Origin: Kribbella amoyensis
GTDB taxonomy: Bacteria; Actinomycetota; Actinomycetes; Propionibacteriales; Kribbellaceae
Assembly: GCF_007828865.1 (NCBI RefSeq)
Contig: NZ_VIVK01000001.1
Span: forward strand, 1-64,000
Direction of reading: 5' to 3'
Length of the DNA: 64,000 nt
Below are positions 51,702 to 59,992 of this stretch, in pieces; positions within the stretch are counted from its first letter, which is position 1, and each line of letters opens with the position of its first letter. The translations under genes and the position numbers were made by a program. The notes under the pieces were generated by a model. The model was not told the DNA's origin and made no database searches. It saw only the letters and a program-made list of their open reading frames with translations.

Positions 51702-54161
51702 GTGCGCCGCTCCATCCTGTCCTCGCTGCGCGCCCACCTGGGCCGCCTGGTCGCCGCCTGTCTGGCGATCGTGCTGGGGGTCGGCTTCGGCACCCTGGCG
51801 ATGACCGCGCACGCGTCGGCGTCGCACGGAATCGACGAGACCATCGGCAAGGCGAACGCCGGCGTCGACGCCGTCGTGATCGGCGACAACGAGTCGGTCC
51901 AGGTCAAGGACGCGGAGGCGATCCGCAAGGTCCCGCAGGTCGCGTCCGCGGTGATCGACACGTCCGCGTTCCTGCAGGTCTCCTGGGCCGGCAAGGTCCG
52001 CCCGGACTACCTCGCCGTCTCCGCGCTGTACGACACCTCCCGGATCGCCGGGCCGACGACGACCCAGGGCCGACTGCCGGCCGGCACCCTGGAGATCGCG
52101 CTCCCGGCCAAGGAGGCCGAGAAGAACAAGGTCGGCATCGGCAGCAAACTCACCCTGTCCTCGTACGACGAGAAGCGCTGGACCGTCACCGTCGTCGGCC
52201 TGCTCGACGACAGCAAGACGGTCGGCCCGTCGCACGCGGTCGCCACCGCCCAGTCGGTCAAGATCTTCGAGCCGGAGGGCTACATCAGCGCGGTGAAGGT
52301 CGCCGCGAAGCCCGGCGTCAGCCAGGCCGACCTGGTCACCGCCATCACGCCCGTGCTCGGCAAGGGCCTGGAGACGTTCACGGGTGCGGCCTGGATCGAG
52401 CACGAGGTCCAGGGGTTCACCAACGGGATCGACGTCCTCGGTGGCGTGTTCGGCATGTTCGCCGTGATCGCGTTGTTCGTCGCCTGCCTGGTGATCGCCA
52501 ACACCTTCACCATCGTGATCGCCCAGCGCACCCGCGAGATGGCGTTGCTCCGCTGCGTCGGGGCGTCCCGGCGCCAGGTGTTCTCGTCGGTCCTGGCCGA
52601 GGCGTCCGTGGTCGGCCTGGTCGCGTCCGCGATCGGGGTCGTGTTCGGCGTCGCGTTGTCGGCACTCGGGCTGCGGCTGGCCCAGGAGTTCGACTGGGGG
52701 ATCCCGCCGGTCGCTCTCCACCTCGACCTGGTGTCCGTGGTCCTCCCGCTGCTGCTAGGGACGGTCGCCACGATCGCCGCCGCCGTTGTACCGGCGCGCC
52801 GCGCGACCAAGGTGGCTCCGCTGGCCGCGCTGCGGCCGGACGCGGCTCCGGTGGCGGCGTCCAAGGCGGGTGCCGTCCGGCTGATCCTCGGCTTCCTGCT
52901 GCTCGCCGGTGGCGGTTTGTTGCTGGCGGCAAGTGCCATGACGAACCAGGTCATCGTCGGTGTCGGCGGTGGCGTGATCTCCTTCCTCGGCGTCCTGGCG
53001 ATCGGTTCGCTGCTGGTGCCCGCGCTGGTCCGGCTGCTCGGCCTGCTGCCGTCGCGCAAGGGCGGTGTGCCGGCCCGGATCGCGGTCGGCAACGCGGTCC
53101 GCAACCCGAAGCGCACCGCCGCGACCACGTCCGCGCTGCTGATCGGGGTGACGCTGATCAGCCTGACCTGTGTCGGGATCGCCTCGGTCCGCAAGACGTT
53201 CGACGTCACGATGGACAGCGAGTACCCGGTCGACCTGATGGTGACCGCATACCAGGAGAAGATGCCCGCCGGCGCCGAGCAGCAGCTCCGCGACCTCAAG
53301 GGCGTCACCGAGGTCGTCCCGGTCCGAACCCTCGAGGTGAAGTCCGGCCAGCAGGAGCTCGACCTCACCGCGCTCGACCAGGCCAAGGCGCCCGCCGTCG
53401 TGCACAACCCCGAGCTGACCGACAAGCTCAAGCCAGGGGTCGCGCTGCTCGACCGGAACACGATGAACATGCTCGATCTGAAGGACGGCTCGACCGTCAC
53501 CTTGGTCGCCGGTCAGAACAAGCTCACCCTGCAGGCGTACCGGGCGACCGGGCTGGAGCCGTTCACGCTGACCCAGACCGACCTGGCGAAGCTGGCCCCG
53601 TCCGCCGGGGTGTCCGGGTACTGGCTGGCCACCGATCCGAAGGCCGACGGTCCGGCGGTGATCGAGTCGGTCCAGCAGTCGATCCCGTCGGTGAAGGAGC
53701 TGTCGGTGTCCGGCGGCTTGGCCGAGCGCAGTGCGTACACGAAGATCTTCGACGTCCTGCTCGCGGTCGCGGTCGGTCTGCTCGGGGTCTCGGTGCTGAT
53801 CGCGCTGGTCGGCGTCGGGAACACGCTCAGCCTGTCGGTCCTCGAGCGCACCCGGGAGAACGCGTTGCTCCGCGCGATGGGGCTGACCCGGCGGCAACTG
53901 CGCGGCATGCTCGCGGTCGAGTCGTTGCTGATGGCCCTGGTCGCGGCCGGTCTCGGGATCGTGCTCGGCCTGGTCTACGGCTGGACCGGGACGGCCGCCC
54001 TGATGGGCGCCCAGACCGGCGGTCAGGTGCAGTACGCCGTACCGGGTGGGCTGCTCGTCACGATCGCGCTGGTCGCCGCGGTGGCCGGGCTGCTCGCCTC
54101 GGTCCTGCCGGCCCGGCGCGCGGCCAAGGTCGCCCCGGCCGGAGCCCTCGCCAGCGAATGA
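51702..54161 (+). CDS. FtsX-like ABC transporter permease (two FtsX domains)
   Basis: This 819-residue membrane protein begins with a membrane segment (LVAACLAIVLGVGFGTLAMT), has a large extracytoplasmic domain (about 40-250), a first FtsX domain (TFTIVIAQRTREMALLRCVGASRRQV), a middle membrane pair, a second extracytoplasmic domain and a C-terminal FtsX domain (TLSLSVLERTRENALLRAMGLTRRQL). This ten-segment layout is that of BceB/YtrF-like large permeases of actinomycetes. GTG 51702 follows the ATPase stop by 2 bp. Confidence 0.92.
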   Translation: MRRSILSSLRAHLGRLVAACLAIVLGVGFGTLAMTAHASASHGIDETIGKANAGVDAVVIGDNESVQVKDAEAIRKVPQVASAVIDTSAFLQVSWAGKVRPDYLAVSALYDTSRIAGPTTTQGRLPAGTLEIALPAKEAEKNKVGIGSKLTLSSYDEKRWTVTVVGLLDDSKTVGPSHAVATAQSVKIFEPEGYISAVKVAAKPGVSQADLVTAITPVLGKGLETFTGAAWIEHEVQGFTNGIDVLGGVFGMFAVIALFVACLVIANTFTIVIAQRTREMALLRCVGASRRQVFSSVLAEASVVGLVASAIGVVFGVALSALGLRLAQEFDWGIPPVALHLDLVSVVLPLLLGTVATIAAAVVPARRATKVAPLAALRPDAAPVAASKAGAVRLILGFLLLAGGGLLLAASAMTNQVIVGVGGGVISFLGVLAIGSLLVPALVRLLGLLPSRKGGVPARIAVGNAVRNPKRTAATTSALLIGVTLISLTCVGIASVRKTFDVTMDSEYPVDLMVTAYQEKMPAGAEQQLRDLKGVTEVVPVRTLEVKSGQQELDLTALDQAKAPAVVHNPELTDKLKPGVALLDRNTMNMLDLKDGSTVTLVAGQNKLTLQAYRATGLEPFTLTQTDLAKLAPSAGVSGYWLATDPKADGPAVIESVQQSIPSVKELSVSGGLAERSAYTKIFDVLLAVAVGLLGVSVLIALVGVGNTLSLSVLERTRENALLRAMGLTRRQLRGMLAVESLLMALVAAGLGIVLGLVYGWTGTAALMGAQTGGQVQYAVPGGLLVTIALVAAVAGLLASVLPARRAAKVAPAGALASE

Positions 54162-54183
54162 GCTGACACCGGCCACCTCGTCG

Positions 54184-54531
54184 TCAGACGAGCTCGACGC
54201 GGTTCCCGTGGCCGTCGGCGGTGTGGAAGCGCCGACGGCCCGGGATCGTGTCGTTGTCCCACGTCACCGGGAAGCCGAGCCCGGCGAGCTTGTCGGCCAA
54301 GACGTCCAGGTCGTCCACCTGAAACGCCGGATGCGCCTTCCGCGCGGGCCGGAAGTCCTGCTCGACCCCGACATGGATCTCCGCCTCCCCGGCGCGGAAC
54401 CAGCAGCCGCCCCGGGCAGCGAGCAACGGCGGCTTCTCCACTTCGGTCATCCCCAGCGCGTCACGGTAGAACGCCCGCGCCACGTCCTCGCCGCCAGGCG
54501 GGCAAGACACCTGGACGTGATCGAGCCGCAT
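54184..54531 (-). CDS. VOC-family (glyoxalase/bleomycin resistance-like) protein
   Basis: This 115-residue protein is a single VOC module: LDHVQVSCPPGGEDVARAFY, LGMTEVEKPP, CWFRAGEAEIHVGVEQDFRP, HPAFQVDDLD and DGHGNRVELV. Metal-ligand positions (His in LDHVQ, Glu in EIHVG, Glu in RVELV) appear conserved. ATG 54531 shares one base with the tam stop (TGATG), so it is co-translated with tam. Substrate unknown; an enzyme role related to trans-aconitate or citrate stress cannot be inferred from sequence alone. Confidence 0.82.
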   Translation of the reverse strand: MRLDHVQVSCPPGGEDVARAFYRDALGMTEVEKPPLLAARGGCWFRAGEAEIHVGVEQDFRPARKAHPAFQVDDLDVLADKLAGLGFPVTWDNDTIPGRRRFHTADGHGNRVELV

Positions 54532-55319
54532 CAGCTCTCCGCCTTGTGCGCGACCGCGAAGATCCGCCGGAACCGCAGCAACGTGCCGTACTCCCGCCGC
54601 GGGTACGCCTCCGCCAGCCGAGCGCCGTACTCCGCCTCGAACCGCTGGCGCAAGTCATCCGGCAGCGACTGCAGTACCGGCCGGGCGCCCGTCCCCTTGA
54701 CCCATTCGAGCACCGCGTTGTCGCCGGGCAGCAGGTGGTTGTAGGTCGTCTCCCACGCGTCCACCGAGCACCCCAGCCCGCTCAGTACGTCGATGTACGT
54801 GGCCGGGCTCGGCACCTCGGCTCGCAGCGACCGCTCAGCGGCGTACTCCGCGTACGGGGCGGTGTTGGCCAGTTCGCGCAGGATCGCGTGCGAGGGGGCG
54901 TCGCCGTTGCCGGGGATCTGGATCGCGAGCCAGCCGCCCGGCTTGACCGCCTCGACGAAGGTGGGCAGCAGGTCGAGCTGTTCGGGGATCCACTGCAGGG
55001 TCGCGTTGGTGACGATCACGTCGATCGACCCGGCCGGCGCCGACCACTCGCGCAGATCCGCGACCTCGAACGTGAGCCGGTCCGCGGCCAGCTTCTCCGC
55101 CTCGGCGATCATCGCGGGCGACGAGTCGACGCCGTGCACGGACGCGGCCGGCCACCGGTCCAGCAGGGTCGCGGTCAGACTGCCCGGCCCACAGCCGAGG
55201 TCGACGACGACGGCCGGCTCCTCGGCACCGACCCGGCGGACCAGGTCGGCGAACGGGCGGCCCCGCTCATCGGCGTACTTGCCGTACTGCTCCGGACTCC
55301 ACACCGGCGACGATCGCAT
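54531..55319 (-). CDS. tam: Trans-aconitate 2-methyltransferase
   Basis: This 262-residue SAM-dependent enzyme methylates trans-aconitate, a damaging isomer of the citrate-cycle intermediate. Family features are the N-terminal WSPEQYGKYADERGRPFADL, motif I VVVDLGCGPGSLT, VHGVDSSPAMIAEA and the Tam-typical NATLQWIPEQLDLLP and PGNGDAPSHAILREL. I chose ATG 55319 behind GAGGGAG; a start at 55367 would place the operator inside the gene. It is divergent from a MarR gene, the tam/tamR arrangement known in Streptomyces. Confidence 0.9.
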   Translation of the reverse strand: MRSSPVWSPEQYGKYADERGRPFADLVRRVGAEEPAVVVDLGCGPGSLTATLLDRWPAASVHGVDSSPAMIAEAEKLAADRLTFEVADLREWSAPAGSIDVIVTNATLQWIPEQLDLLPTFVEAVKPGGWLAIQIPGNGDAPSHAILRELANTAPYAEYAAERSLRAEVPSPATYIDVLSGLGCSVDAWETTYNHLLPGDNAVLEWVKGTGARPVLQSLPDDLRQRFEAEYGARLAEAYPRREYGTLLRFRRIFAVAHKAES

Positions 55320-55341
55320 ACCCGCTCCCTCGACGAAGATC

Positions 55342-55389
55342 TCTTGATGTCGAGATACTTTACTCACGCGAGTTGTCTTGATGTCAAGA
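55342..55389. promoter_or_regulatory. Two TamR-type operators in the tam/tamR divergent promoter
   Basis: Site 2 (55376-55389) is the perfect palindrome TCTTGATGTCAAGA; site 1 (55342-55355) is TCTTGATGTCGAGA with one mismatch. A plus-strand promoter TTGATG-N18-TAACCT (55402-55407) lies 7 nt before the MarR ATG; site 2 covers its -35. On the minus strand TTGACA within site 2 and TAAAGT form a candidate tam promoter. One repressor could thus control both genes. Confidence 0.75.
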
Positions 55390-55414
55390 GTCTTGATCGC
55401 CTAACCTCGGAGAC

Positions 55415-55912
55415 ATGAGAGACGAGGTCGACCGGCTGATCGAGGCCTGGCGCCGGGAACGGCCCGACCTCGACGTGGCTCCGATGGAGGTGCTGTCCCG
55501 GGTCACCCGGCTGGCGCGCCACCTGGACCGGGCCCGGAGCCAGGCGTTCTCGACGCACGGGCTGGAGTCGTGGGAGTTCGACGTGCTCGCGGCGCTCCGG
55601 CGGGCGGGCGCTCCGTACCGGCTGTCCCCCGGCCGGCTGCTCAAGGAGACCCTGGTGACCTCGGGGACGATGACGAACCGGGTGGACCGGCTCGCGGCGC
55701 GCGGGCTGGTCGAGCGGCTACCGGATCCGGCCGACCGCCGGGGCGTCCTGGTCCAGCTGACCGACGCCGGCCGGGACGCGGTGGACGCGGCGATGGCCGA
55801 CCTGCTCGCCCACGAGCGAACCCTGCTCGGCGCGATCAGCGAGCGGGACCAGGCCCGGATCGCGAAGGTTCTGCGCGAACTGGTCGGACCGTTCGACCAG
55901 GAAAAACACTGA
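55415..55912 (+). CDS. tamR: MarR-family regulator (TamR-like)
   Basis: This is a 165-residue dimeric winged-helix regulator. The DNA-binding region is WEFDVLAALRRAGAPYRLSPGRLLKETLVTSGTMTNRVDRLAARGLVERL, with the wing PDPADRRGVLVQLTDAG. The N-terminal extension of about 40 residues (VDRLIEAWRRERPDLDVAP) is that of the TamR subgroup. ATG 55415 is probably leaderless. TamR of Streptomyces senses trans-aconitate and citrate-cycle intermediates and regulates the divergent tam gene; the same role is inferred here from context. Confidence 0.88.
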   Translation: MRDEVDRLIEAWRRERPDLDVAPMEVLSRVTRLARHLDRARSQAFSTHGLESWEFDVLAALRRAGAPYRLSPGRLLKETLVTSGTMTNRVDRLAARGLVERLPDPADRRGVLVQLTDAGRDAVDAAMADLLAHERTLLGAISERDQARIAKVLRELVGPFDQEKH

Positions 55913-56370
55913 CTTTTCCACAGGCTCGTTTTGCACGTGCAGAAACAGTTTTCCACAGGTACTGAGTTCGCCGTGGAATTGTGCCGGAATAATCCGAAAA
56001 GACGACCCGTCACTTAATAGCTCGGCGTTCGTTGCTAGTTGCAACAAGATCGTGAGACTGCTGTAGCCGACGGCTATCGACACTGGGTCGAACCGGACAC
56101 TAGGGTCCTCACTGTCGGTGCGGAACCGACTACACAAACGTCAATCTCAGTGGCTTCGGCGGCGAGAGGTGGTCCGCCGAACCGGTCGATGGTGTCCGAG
56201 GCTCGGGGCTCGGACAACGCCGGCCGACGGGGCCCGCTCACCCGGCAGCCGCGGCGTACCCTCCCAATCACAGGGGATCGGAGGGTGCGCCGCGACTCAG
56301 TTTCAGCACCCTCCTGGGGCCTGCGGAGAAGCCTGAGATTTGATCATGTATACAGGGCGAATTCGCGCGG
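55913..56370. other. 458-bp intergenic region with several hairpins, no gene found
   Basis: This region separates convergent tamR and the ABC-F gene. It holds two TTTTCCACA sequences (55914-55922, 55949-55957) resembling DnaA boxes, the hairpins GTCGGT/ACCGAC near 56117, GTCCGAG/CTCGGAC near 56190-56215 and a 14-bp stem GCGGCGTACCCTCC / GGAGGGTGCGCCGC near 56250-56295. No credible reading frame is present. A non-coding RNA is possible but no known family is recognised. Confidence 0.5.
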
Positions 56371-58212
56371 CTATTCCGCTCGCTCGGCCGCTTCCAGCCA
56401 AGCGCTTTCCAACTCCTCGCGTTCTTCGGTCAGCTTGCGCAGTTCGGCGTCGAGCTCGGCCAGCCGCGCGTAGTCGCTGGCGTTCGCGGCGAGCTGGTCG
56501 TGCAGCTTCGCCTCCGACGCGCCCAGCTTGCTGAGCTGCCGCTCGATCCGGTTCAGCTCCTTCTTCGCCGCCCGGGCGACCGCCGGATCGACCGGCTTCG
56601 CGTCGGCCGACTCGCTTTGCGGCGGGGCGACCGTCTCTGGGTCAGCGGCAGGCGCCGTAGTCCGCGCGGCCGGTCGTCGCGCTGCCCGGGCTGCCGCCGC
56701 GGTACCGTCCTCGAGCTCGTCCAGGTACTGCTCGACGCCGCGCGGCAGATGCCGGACCCGGCCGTCGCCCATGATCGCGTAGACCATGTCGCTGACCCGC
56801 TCGAGGAAGTACCGGTCGTGGGTGACGACCACGACGACCCCCGGCCAGCTGTCGAGGAAGTCCTCCAGCACCGTCAGGGTCTCGACGTCGAGGTCGTTGG
56901 TCGGCTCGTCCAGGATCAGCACGTTCGGCTCGTCCAGCAGGATCCGCAGCAGCTGCAACCGGCGCCGCTCACCACCGGACAGATCGCCGATCCGCGTCGT
57001 CAGCCGGTCACCGGTGAACCCGAACCGCTCCAGCAACTGCGACGAGGTCAGCTCCCCGCCTCGCCCGGCCAGCGCCGCGGTCCGCCGGATGTCGGTGATG
57101 TGCGCGAGCACCGTCGCGCCGCCGTCGATCTCCTCCAGCGACTGCGAGAGGTTCGCGATCCGGACCGTCTTGCCCTGCTTGACCTGGCCCGAGTCCGGCG
57201 CGAGCTGCCCGGTCAGGACCTTGAGGAACGTGGTCTTGCCGGCCCCGTTCGGCCCGAGCAGCCCGATCCGGTCGGCCGGGCCGAGCCGGAACGTGACGTG
57301 GTCGAGCATCACCCGATCACCGAACGCCAGGCTCACGTCCTCCGCGTCGAACACGTCCTTGCCGAGCCGCGACGTCGCCAGCTGCGACAACGCGAGCTTG
57401 TCCCGCGGCGCCGGCTCGTTCTCGATCAGCTGGTTCGCCGCGTCGATCCGGAACTTCGGCTTCGACGTCCGGGCCGGCGCCCCCCGCCGCAACCAGGCGA
57501 GCTCCTTGCGCAGCAGGTTCTGCCGCTTGGTCTCCATCACCTGCTCGGCCCGCGAACGCTCCGCCTTCGCCAGCACGTACGCGGCGTATCCACCGTCGTA
57601 CGACGAGACGCGGCCGCCCTGGACCTCCCAGGTGTCGGTGCAGACGGCGTCCAGGAACCACCGGTCGTGCGTCACCACGATCAACGCGGCCGCCCGGTCG
57701 ACCACGTGCTCGGCCAGCCAGTTCACCGCCTCGATGTCGAGATGGTTCGTGGGCTCGTCGAGGATCAGCAGATCGACCTCGGTCAGGAGCAGCCGCGCCA
57801 GGGACGCCCGGCGCCGCTCACCGCCACTCAGCGTCTTGATCAGCGCGCCGTGATCGACCCCACCGAGCAGGTGCTCCATCACGGACCGAGCCCGCGGGTC
57901 AGCCGCCCAGGTATAGGTCTCGACCTCCCCGAGCACCGCGTGCAGCACCGTCGCGTCCGGATCGAGGTCGTCGCTCTGGCCGAGATACCCGATCCGCAGG
58001 TCCCGGTTGTGCGTGATCCGGCCGGAATCCGGCTCCTCACGCCGAGCGATCACCTGGAGCAGAGTGGACTTGCCGTCGCCGTTCCGCCCGACCACGCCCA
58101 CCCGCTCCCCCCGGCCGACGCCGAGGCTCACACGGTCGAGCAGGATCCGGGTACCGAAGCCCTTCGAAACGGCTTCCAGGTTGACGAGATTGGGTGCAGG
58201 AGAAGTTGCCAT
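56371..58212 (-). CDS. ABC-F family ATPase (Uup-like)
   Basis: This 613-residue soluble protein has two ABC domains without membrane segments: Walker A VGRNGDGKSTLLQ and LGPNGAGKTTFLK, signatures LSGGERRRASLARLLL and LSGGERRRLQLLRILL, Walker B LLILDEPTNHLD and VLILDEPTNDLD. The linker (SRAEQVMETKRQNLLRKELAW) is the P-site tRNA interaction region. A C-terminal coiled coil (NRIERQLSKLGASEAKLHDQ ... EEREELESAWLEAAE) makes it Uup/EttA-like rather than a dedicated resistance factor. ATG 58212. Probably acts on ribosomes; DNA-linked roles of Uup are an alternative. Confidence 0.9.
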   Translation of the reverse strand: MATSPAPNLVNLEAVSKGFGTRILLDRVSLGVGRGERVGVVGRNGDGKSTLLQVIARREEPDSGRITHNRDLRIGYLGQSDDLDPDATVLHAVLGEVETYTWAADPRARSVMEHLLGGVDHGALIKTLSGGERRRASLARLLLTEVDLLILDEPTNHLDIEAVNWLAEHVVDRAAALIVVTHDRWFLDAVCTDTWEVQGGRVSSYDGGYAAYVLAKAERSRAEQVMETKRQNLLRKELAWLRRGAPARTSKPKFRIDAANQLIENEPAPRDKLALSQLATSRLGKDVFDAEDVSLAFGDRVMLDHVTFRLGPADRIGLLGPNGAGKTTFLKVLTGQLAPDSGQVKQGKTVRIANLSQSLEEIDGGATVLAHITDIRRTAALAGRGGELTSSQLLERFGFTGDRLTTRIGDLSGGERRRLQLLRILLDEPNVLILDEPTNDLDVETLTVLEDFLDSWPGVVVVVTHDRYFLERVSDMVYAIMGDGRVRHLPRGVEQYLDELEDGTAAAARAARRPAARTTAPAADPETVAPPQSESADAKPVDPAVARAAKKELNRIERQLSKLGASEAKLHDQLAANASDYARLAELDAELRKLTEEREELESAWLEAAERAE

Positions 58213-58280
58213 GACCGGCCCAGGGTACCGGTCAGCTCCGAGGAGGCGGCGCGGCGTGGTTGGTGGATGGGACGGCGTGC

Positions 58281-59009
58281 TCAGATCTCCTCGGCCGGGG
58301 CGACCGCCGCGTCGGGTCGCCCGGAGCGCTGGAGTGACTCGGCGATGAAACCGCTCGCCTTCAACTCCTCCACGACGCCCCGCAGGTACTGGACCGTCTC
58401 CGGCGTGCGCGTCTTCGTCGTACCGACCGCCTGGCGGATCTGCATGAACCGCTCCTCGATCACCCGCAGTTCCGGGTGCTCCGCCACGTACGCCGTGATC
58501 GGCTGACGGATCCCAGCCGCCACGTCCAGCCCGTCCGTCTCGAAGACGTCGGTCCCGTCGCTCCCCCGGACCAGCGTCGCGTGCTCGAAGGTCCGCGTCA
58601 GGTACAGGTCGTACGCCGAGCCCTGCTTCACCCCGATCCGTACTCCCTCGCGATCCGCCTCCGCCGGGCTCGTGATCGCCGAATCACGCCGGACCGCGAA
58701 CACGCCCTCGATCACCACGTACGGCGCCGTGAACGCGACCTCGCCTTCGCGGGCCGGTTCGATCGCGAGGAAGCAGAGGTCGGCCTGGCCCTCCCTCATC
58801 GCCTCGAACGATTTGCGGGCGGCGTCGAAGCAGTGGAACTCGACGGGGAGGTCGAGGCGGCGCGCGAGTTCGCGGGCGATGTCGACCGTGACGCCGGCCG
58901 GGGCCTGCGGAGTGCCTTGAGCGAGGACCGGGTTGCCGAGGTTGATCGAGACGCGGAGGACGCCTTCGGGCGCGAGGTCCTTGGCGATGGCAACGGTGGG
59001 GGTGGTCAT
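58281..59009 (-). CDS. Soluble solute-binding-protein-like (SBP_bac_3) protein
   Basis: This 242-residue protein has the type 3 amino-acid-binding fold: VLRVSINLGNPVLAQGTPQA, VTVDIARELARRLDLPVEFH, QADLCFLAIEPAREGEVAFT and GVRIGVKQGSAYDLYLTRTF. No signal peptide precedes it, so it should be cytoplasmic, where this fold can serve as an enzyme such as cyclohexadienyl dehydratase-type proteins. ATG 59009 has TAGGCT 7 nt upstream on the minus strand, suggesting a leaderless start. Divergent from the DinB gene. No transporter genes are adjacent. Confidence 0.78.
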   Translation of the reverse strand: MTTPTVAIAKDLAPEGVLRVSINLGNPVLAQGTPQAPAGVTVDIARELARRLDLPVEFHCFDAARKSFEAMREGQADLCFLAIEPAREGEVAFTAPYVVIEGVFAVRRDSAITSPAEADREGVRIGVKQGSAYDLYLTRTFEHATLVRGSDGTDVFETDGLDVAAGIRQPITAYVAEHPELRVIEERFMQIRQAVGTTKTRTPETVQYLRGVVEELKASGFIAESLQRSGRPDAAVAPAEEI

Positions 59010-59067
59010 GGTCGGGAGCCTAGACGAGCGCTTGTCGGTACTGGGTCCGGCGACGAGAATGGCGCGG

Positions 59068-59856
59068 ATGACGGCACAGTTCGGTCCGCACCGGTTCTCG
59101 GCGGGCGAGTACGACAGCGACCACACCGACCAGTACCGCGGCGCGAACTTCACCGTCCACGATCTCACCGGCAGCCGCTTCGTGGACTGCGACCTGACCG
59201 ACGTGAAGATCGTCGACGGCGTCCTCGTCAACGTCGACATCTCCGGCTACGTCCAGCACCTGGTCGTCAACGGCATCGACGTCACCGACTACGTCAGTAC
59301 CGAACTCCACCGCCGCCACCCCGAACGAGCGCGACTCGGCGAACTCCGCGGCGCAGACGATTTCAAGGCCCTGTGGTCGACGGTCGAGGACCTGTGGAGC
59401 GGGACGATCAAGCGAGCCGAACGCCTGCCGGAAGAGGTACGGCACGAACGCGTGGACGGCGAGTGGTCGATCGCGGAAACCCTGCGCCACCTGATCTTCA
59501 TCACCGACGCCTGGGTCAGCCGAACCGTCCTCGACGAGCCGCGCCCGTACCACCCGATCGGCCTTCCCCAGAGCTGGTACCCGCAGGCTGACGCTGCCGC
59601 ACTGGGAATCGACGTGAACGCAGCTCCGACGTGGACGGAGGTGCTGGAGGCGTTGGACAGCCGGCGAGCGGTGGTACGCACGATCATGGTGGACCTGAAG
59701 GATGCGGACCTCGGCCGACTGTGCGATCGGCCGCCGGCCCCGGGCTACCCCGAAGGCGACCGCCCAGTCGCCGAATGCCTGGCAGTCCTCCTGGAAGAAG
59801 AAATAGAACACCACCGCTACGCAGTACGAGACCTTCAGGCGCTGGAGGCCCGGTAA
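59068..59856 (+). CDS. DinB-family protein with N-terminal pentapeptide-like repeats
   Basis: This is a 262-residue protein. Residues 20-60 show pentapeptide-like repeats (ANFTVHDLTGSRFVDCDLTD, then VDGVLVNVDISG). The remainder is a DinB four-helix domain with metal-binding His residues in ETLRHLIFITDAW and EEEIEHHRYAVRD. DinB proteins of actinobacteria are thiol-dependent enzymes (mycothiol S-transferase or isomerase types). ATG 59068 is used; ATG 59059 is an equally possible start. Substrate unknown. Confidence 0.8.
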   Translation: MTAQFGPHRFSAGEYDSDHTDQYRGANFTVHDLTGSRFVDCDLTDVKIVDGVLVNVDISGYVQHLVVNGIDVTDYVSTELHRRHPERARLGELRGADDFKALWSTVEDLWSGTIKRAERLPEEVRHERVDGEWSIAETLRHLIFITDAWVSRTVLDEPRPYHPIGLPQSWYPQADAAALGIDVNAAPTWTEVLEALDSRRAVVRTIMVDLKDADLGRLCDRPPAPGYPEGDRPVAECLAVLLEEEIEHHRYAVRDLQALEAR

Positions 59857-59877
59857 AGCGGGCCAGAACCGTGCAGG

Positions 59878-59963
59878 TCGACAGGAGGTAGTCACCAACC
59901 CGCGCCACTCCCCGCCCGGGCCAGGCGCCTCCTCCACCTCAACCACCAACCACCTCCTGTCGA
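59878..59963. repeat. 12-bp inverted repeat in the convergent spacer
   Basis: TCGACAGGAGGT (59878-59889) and ACCTCCTGTCGA (59952-59963) are perfect inverted repeats around a 62-nt C-rich loop, between the convergent DinB and TetM-like genes. It may act as a shared transcription barrier. Confidence 0.55.
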
Positions 59964-59992
59964 GACGCACGCTGATCCCCCGAACCCGTCTG

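Noticed and set aside
55914..55957. Replication origin based on two TTTTCCACA boxes
   Set aside because: Only two imperfect boxes, no AT-rich unwinding region and no dnaA/dnaN neighbourhood.
56250..56300. Cyclic-di-AMP or other known riboswitch
   Set aside because: No conserved core sequence of a known class is visible, and both flanking genes are convergent, so nothing lies downstream of it.
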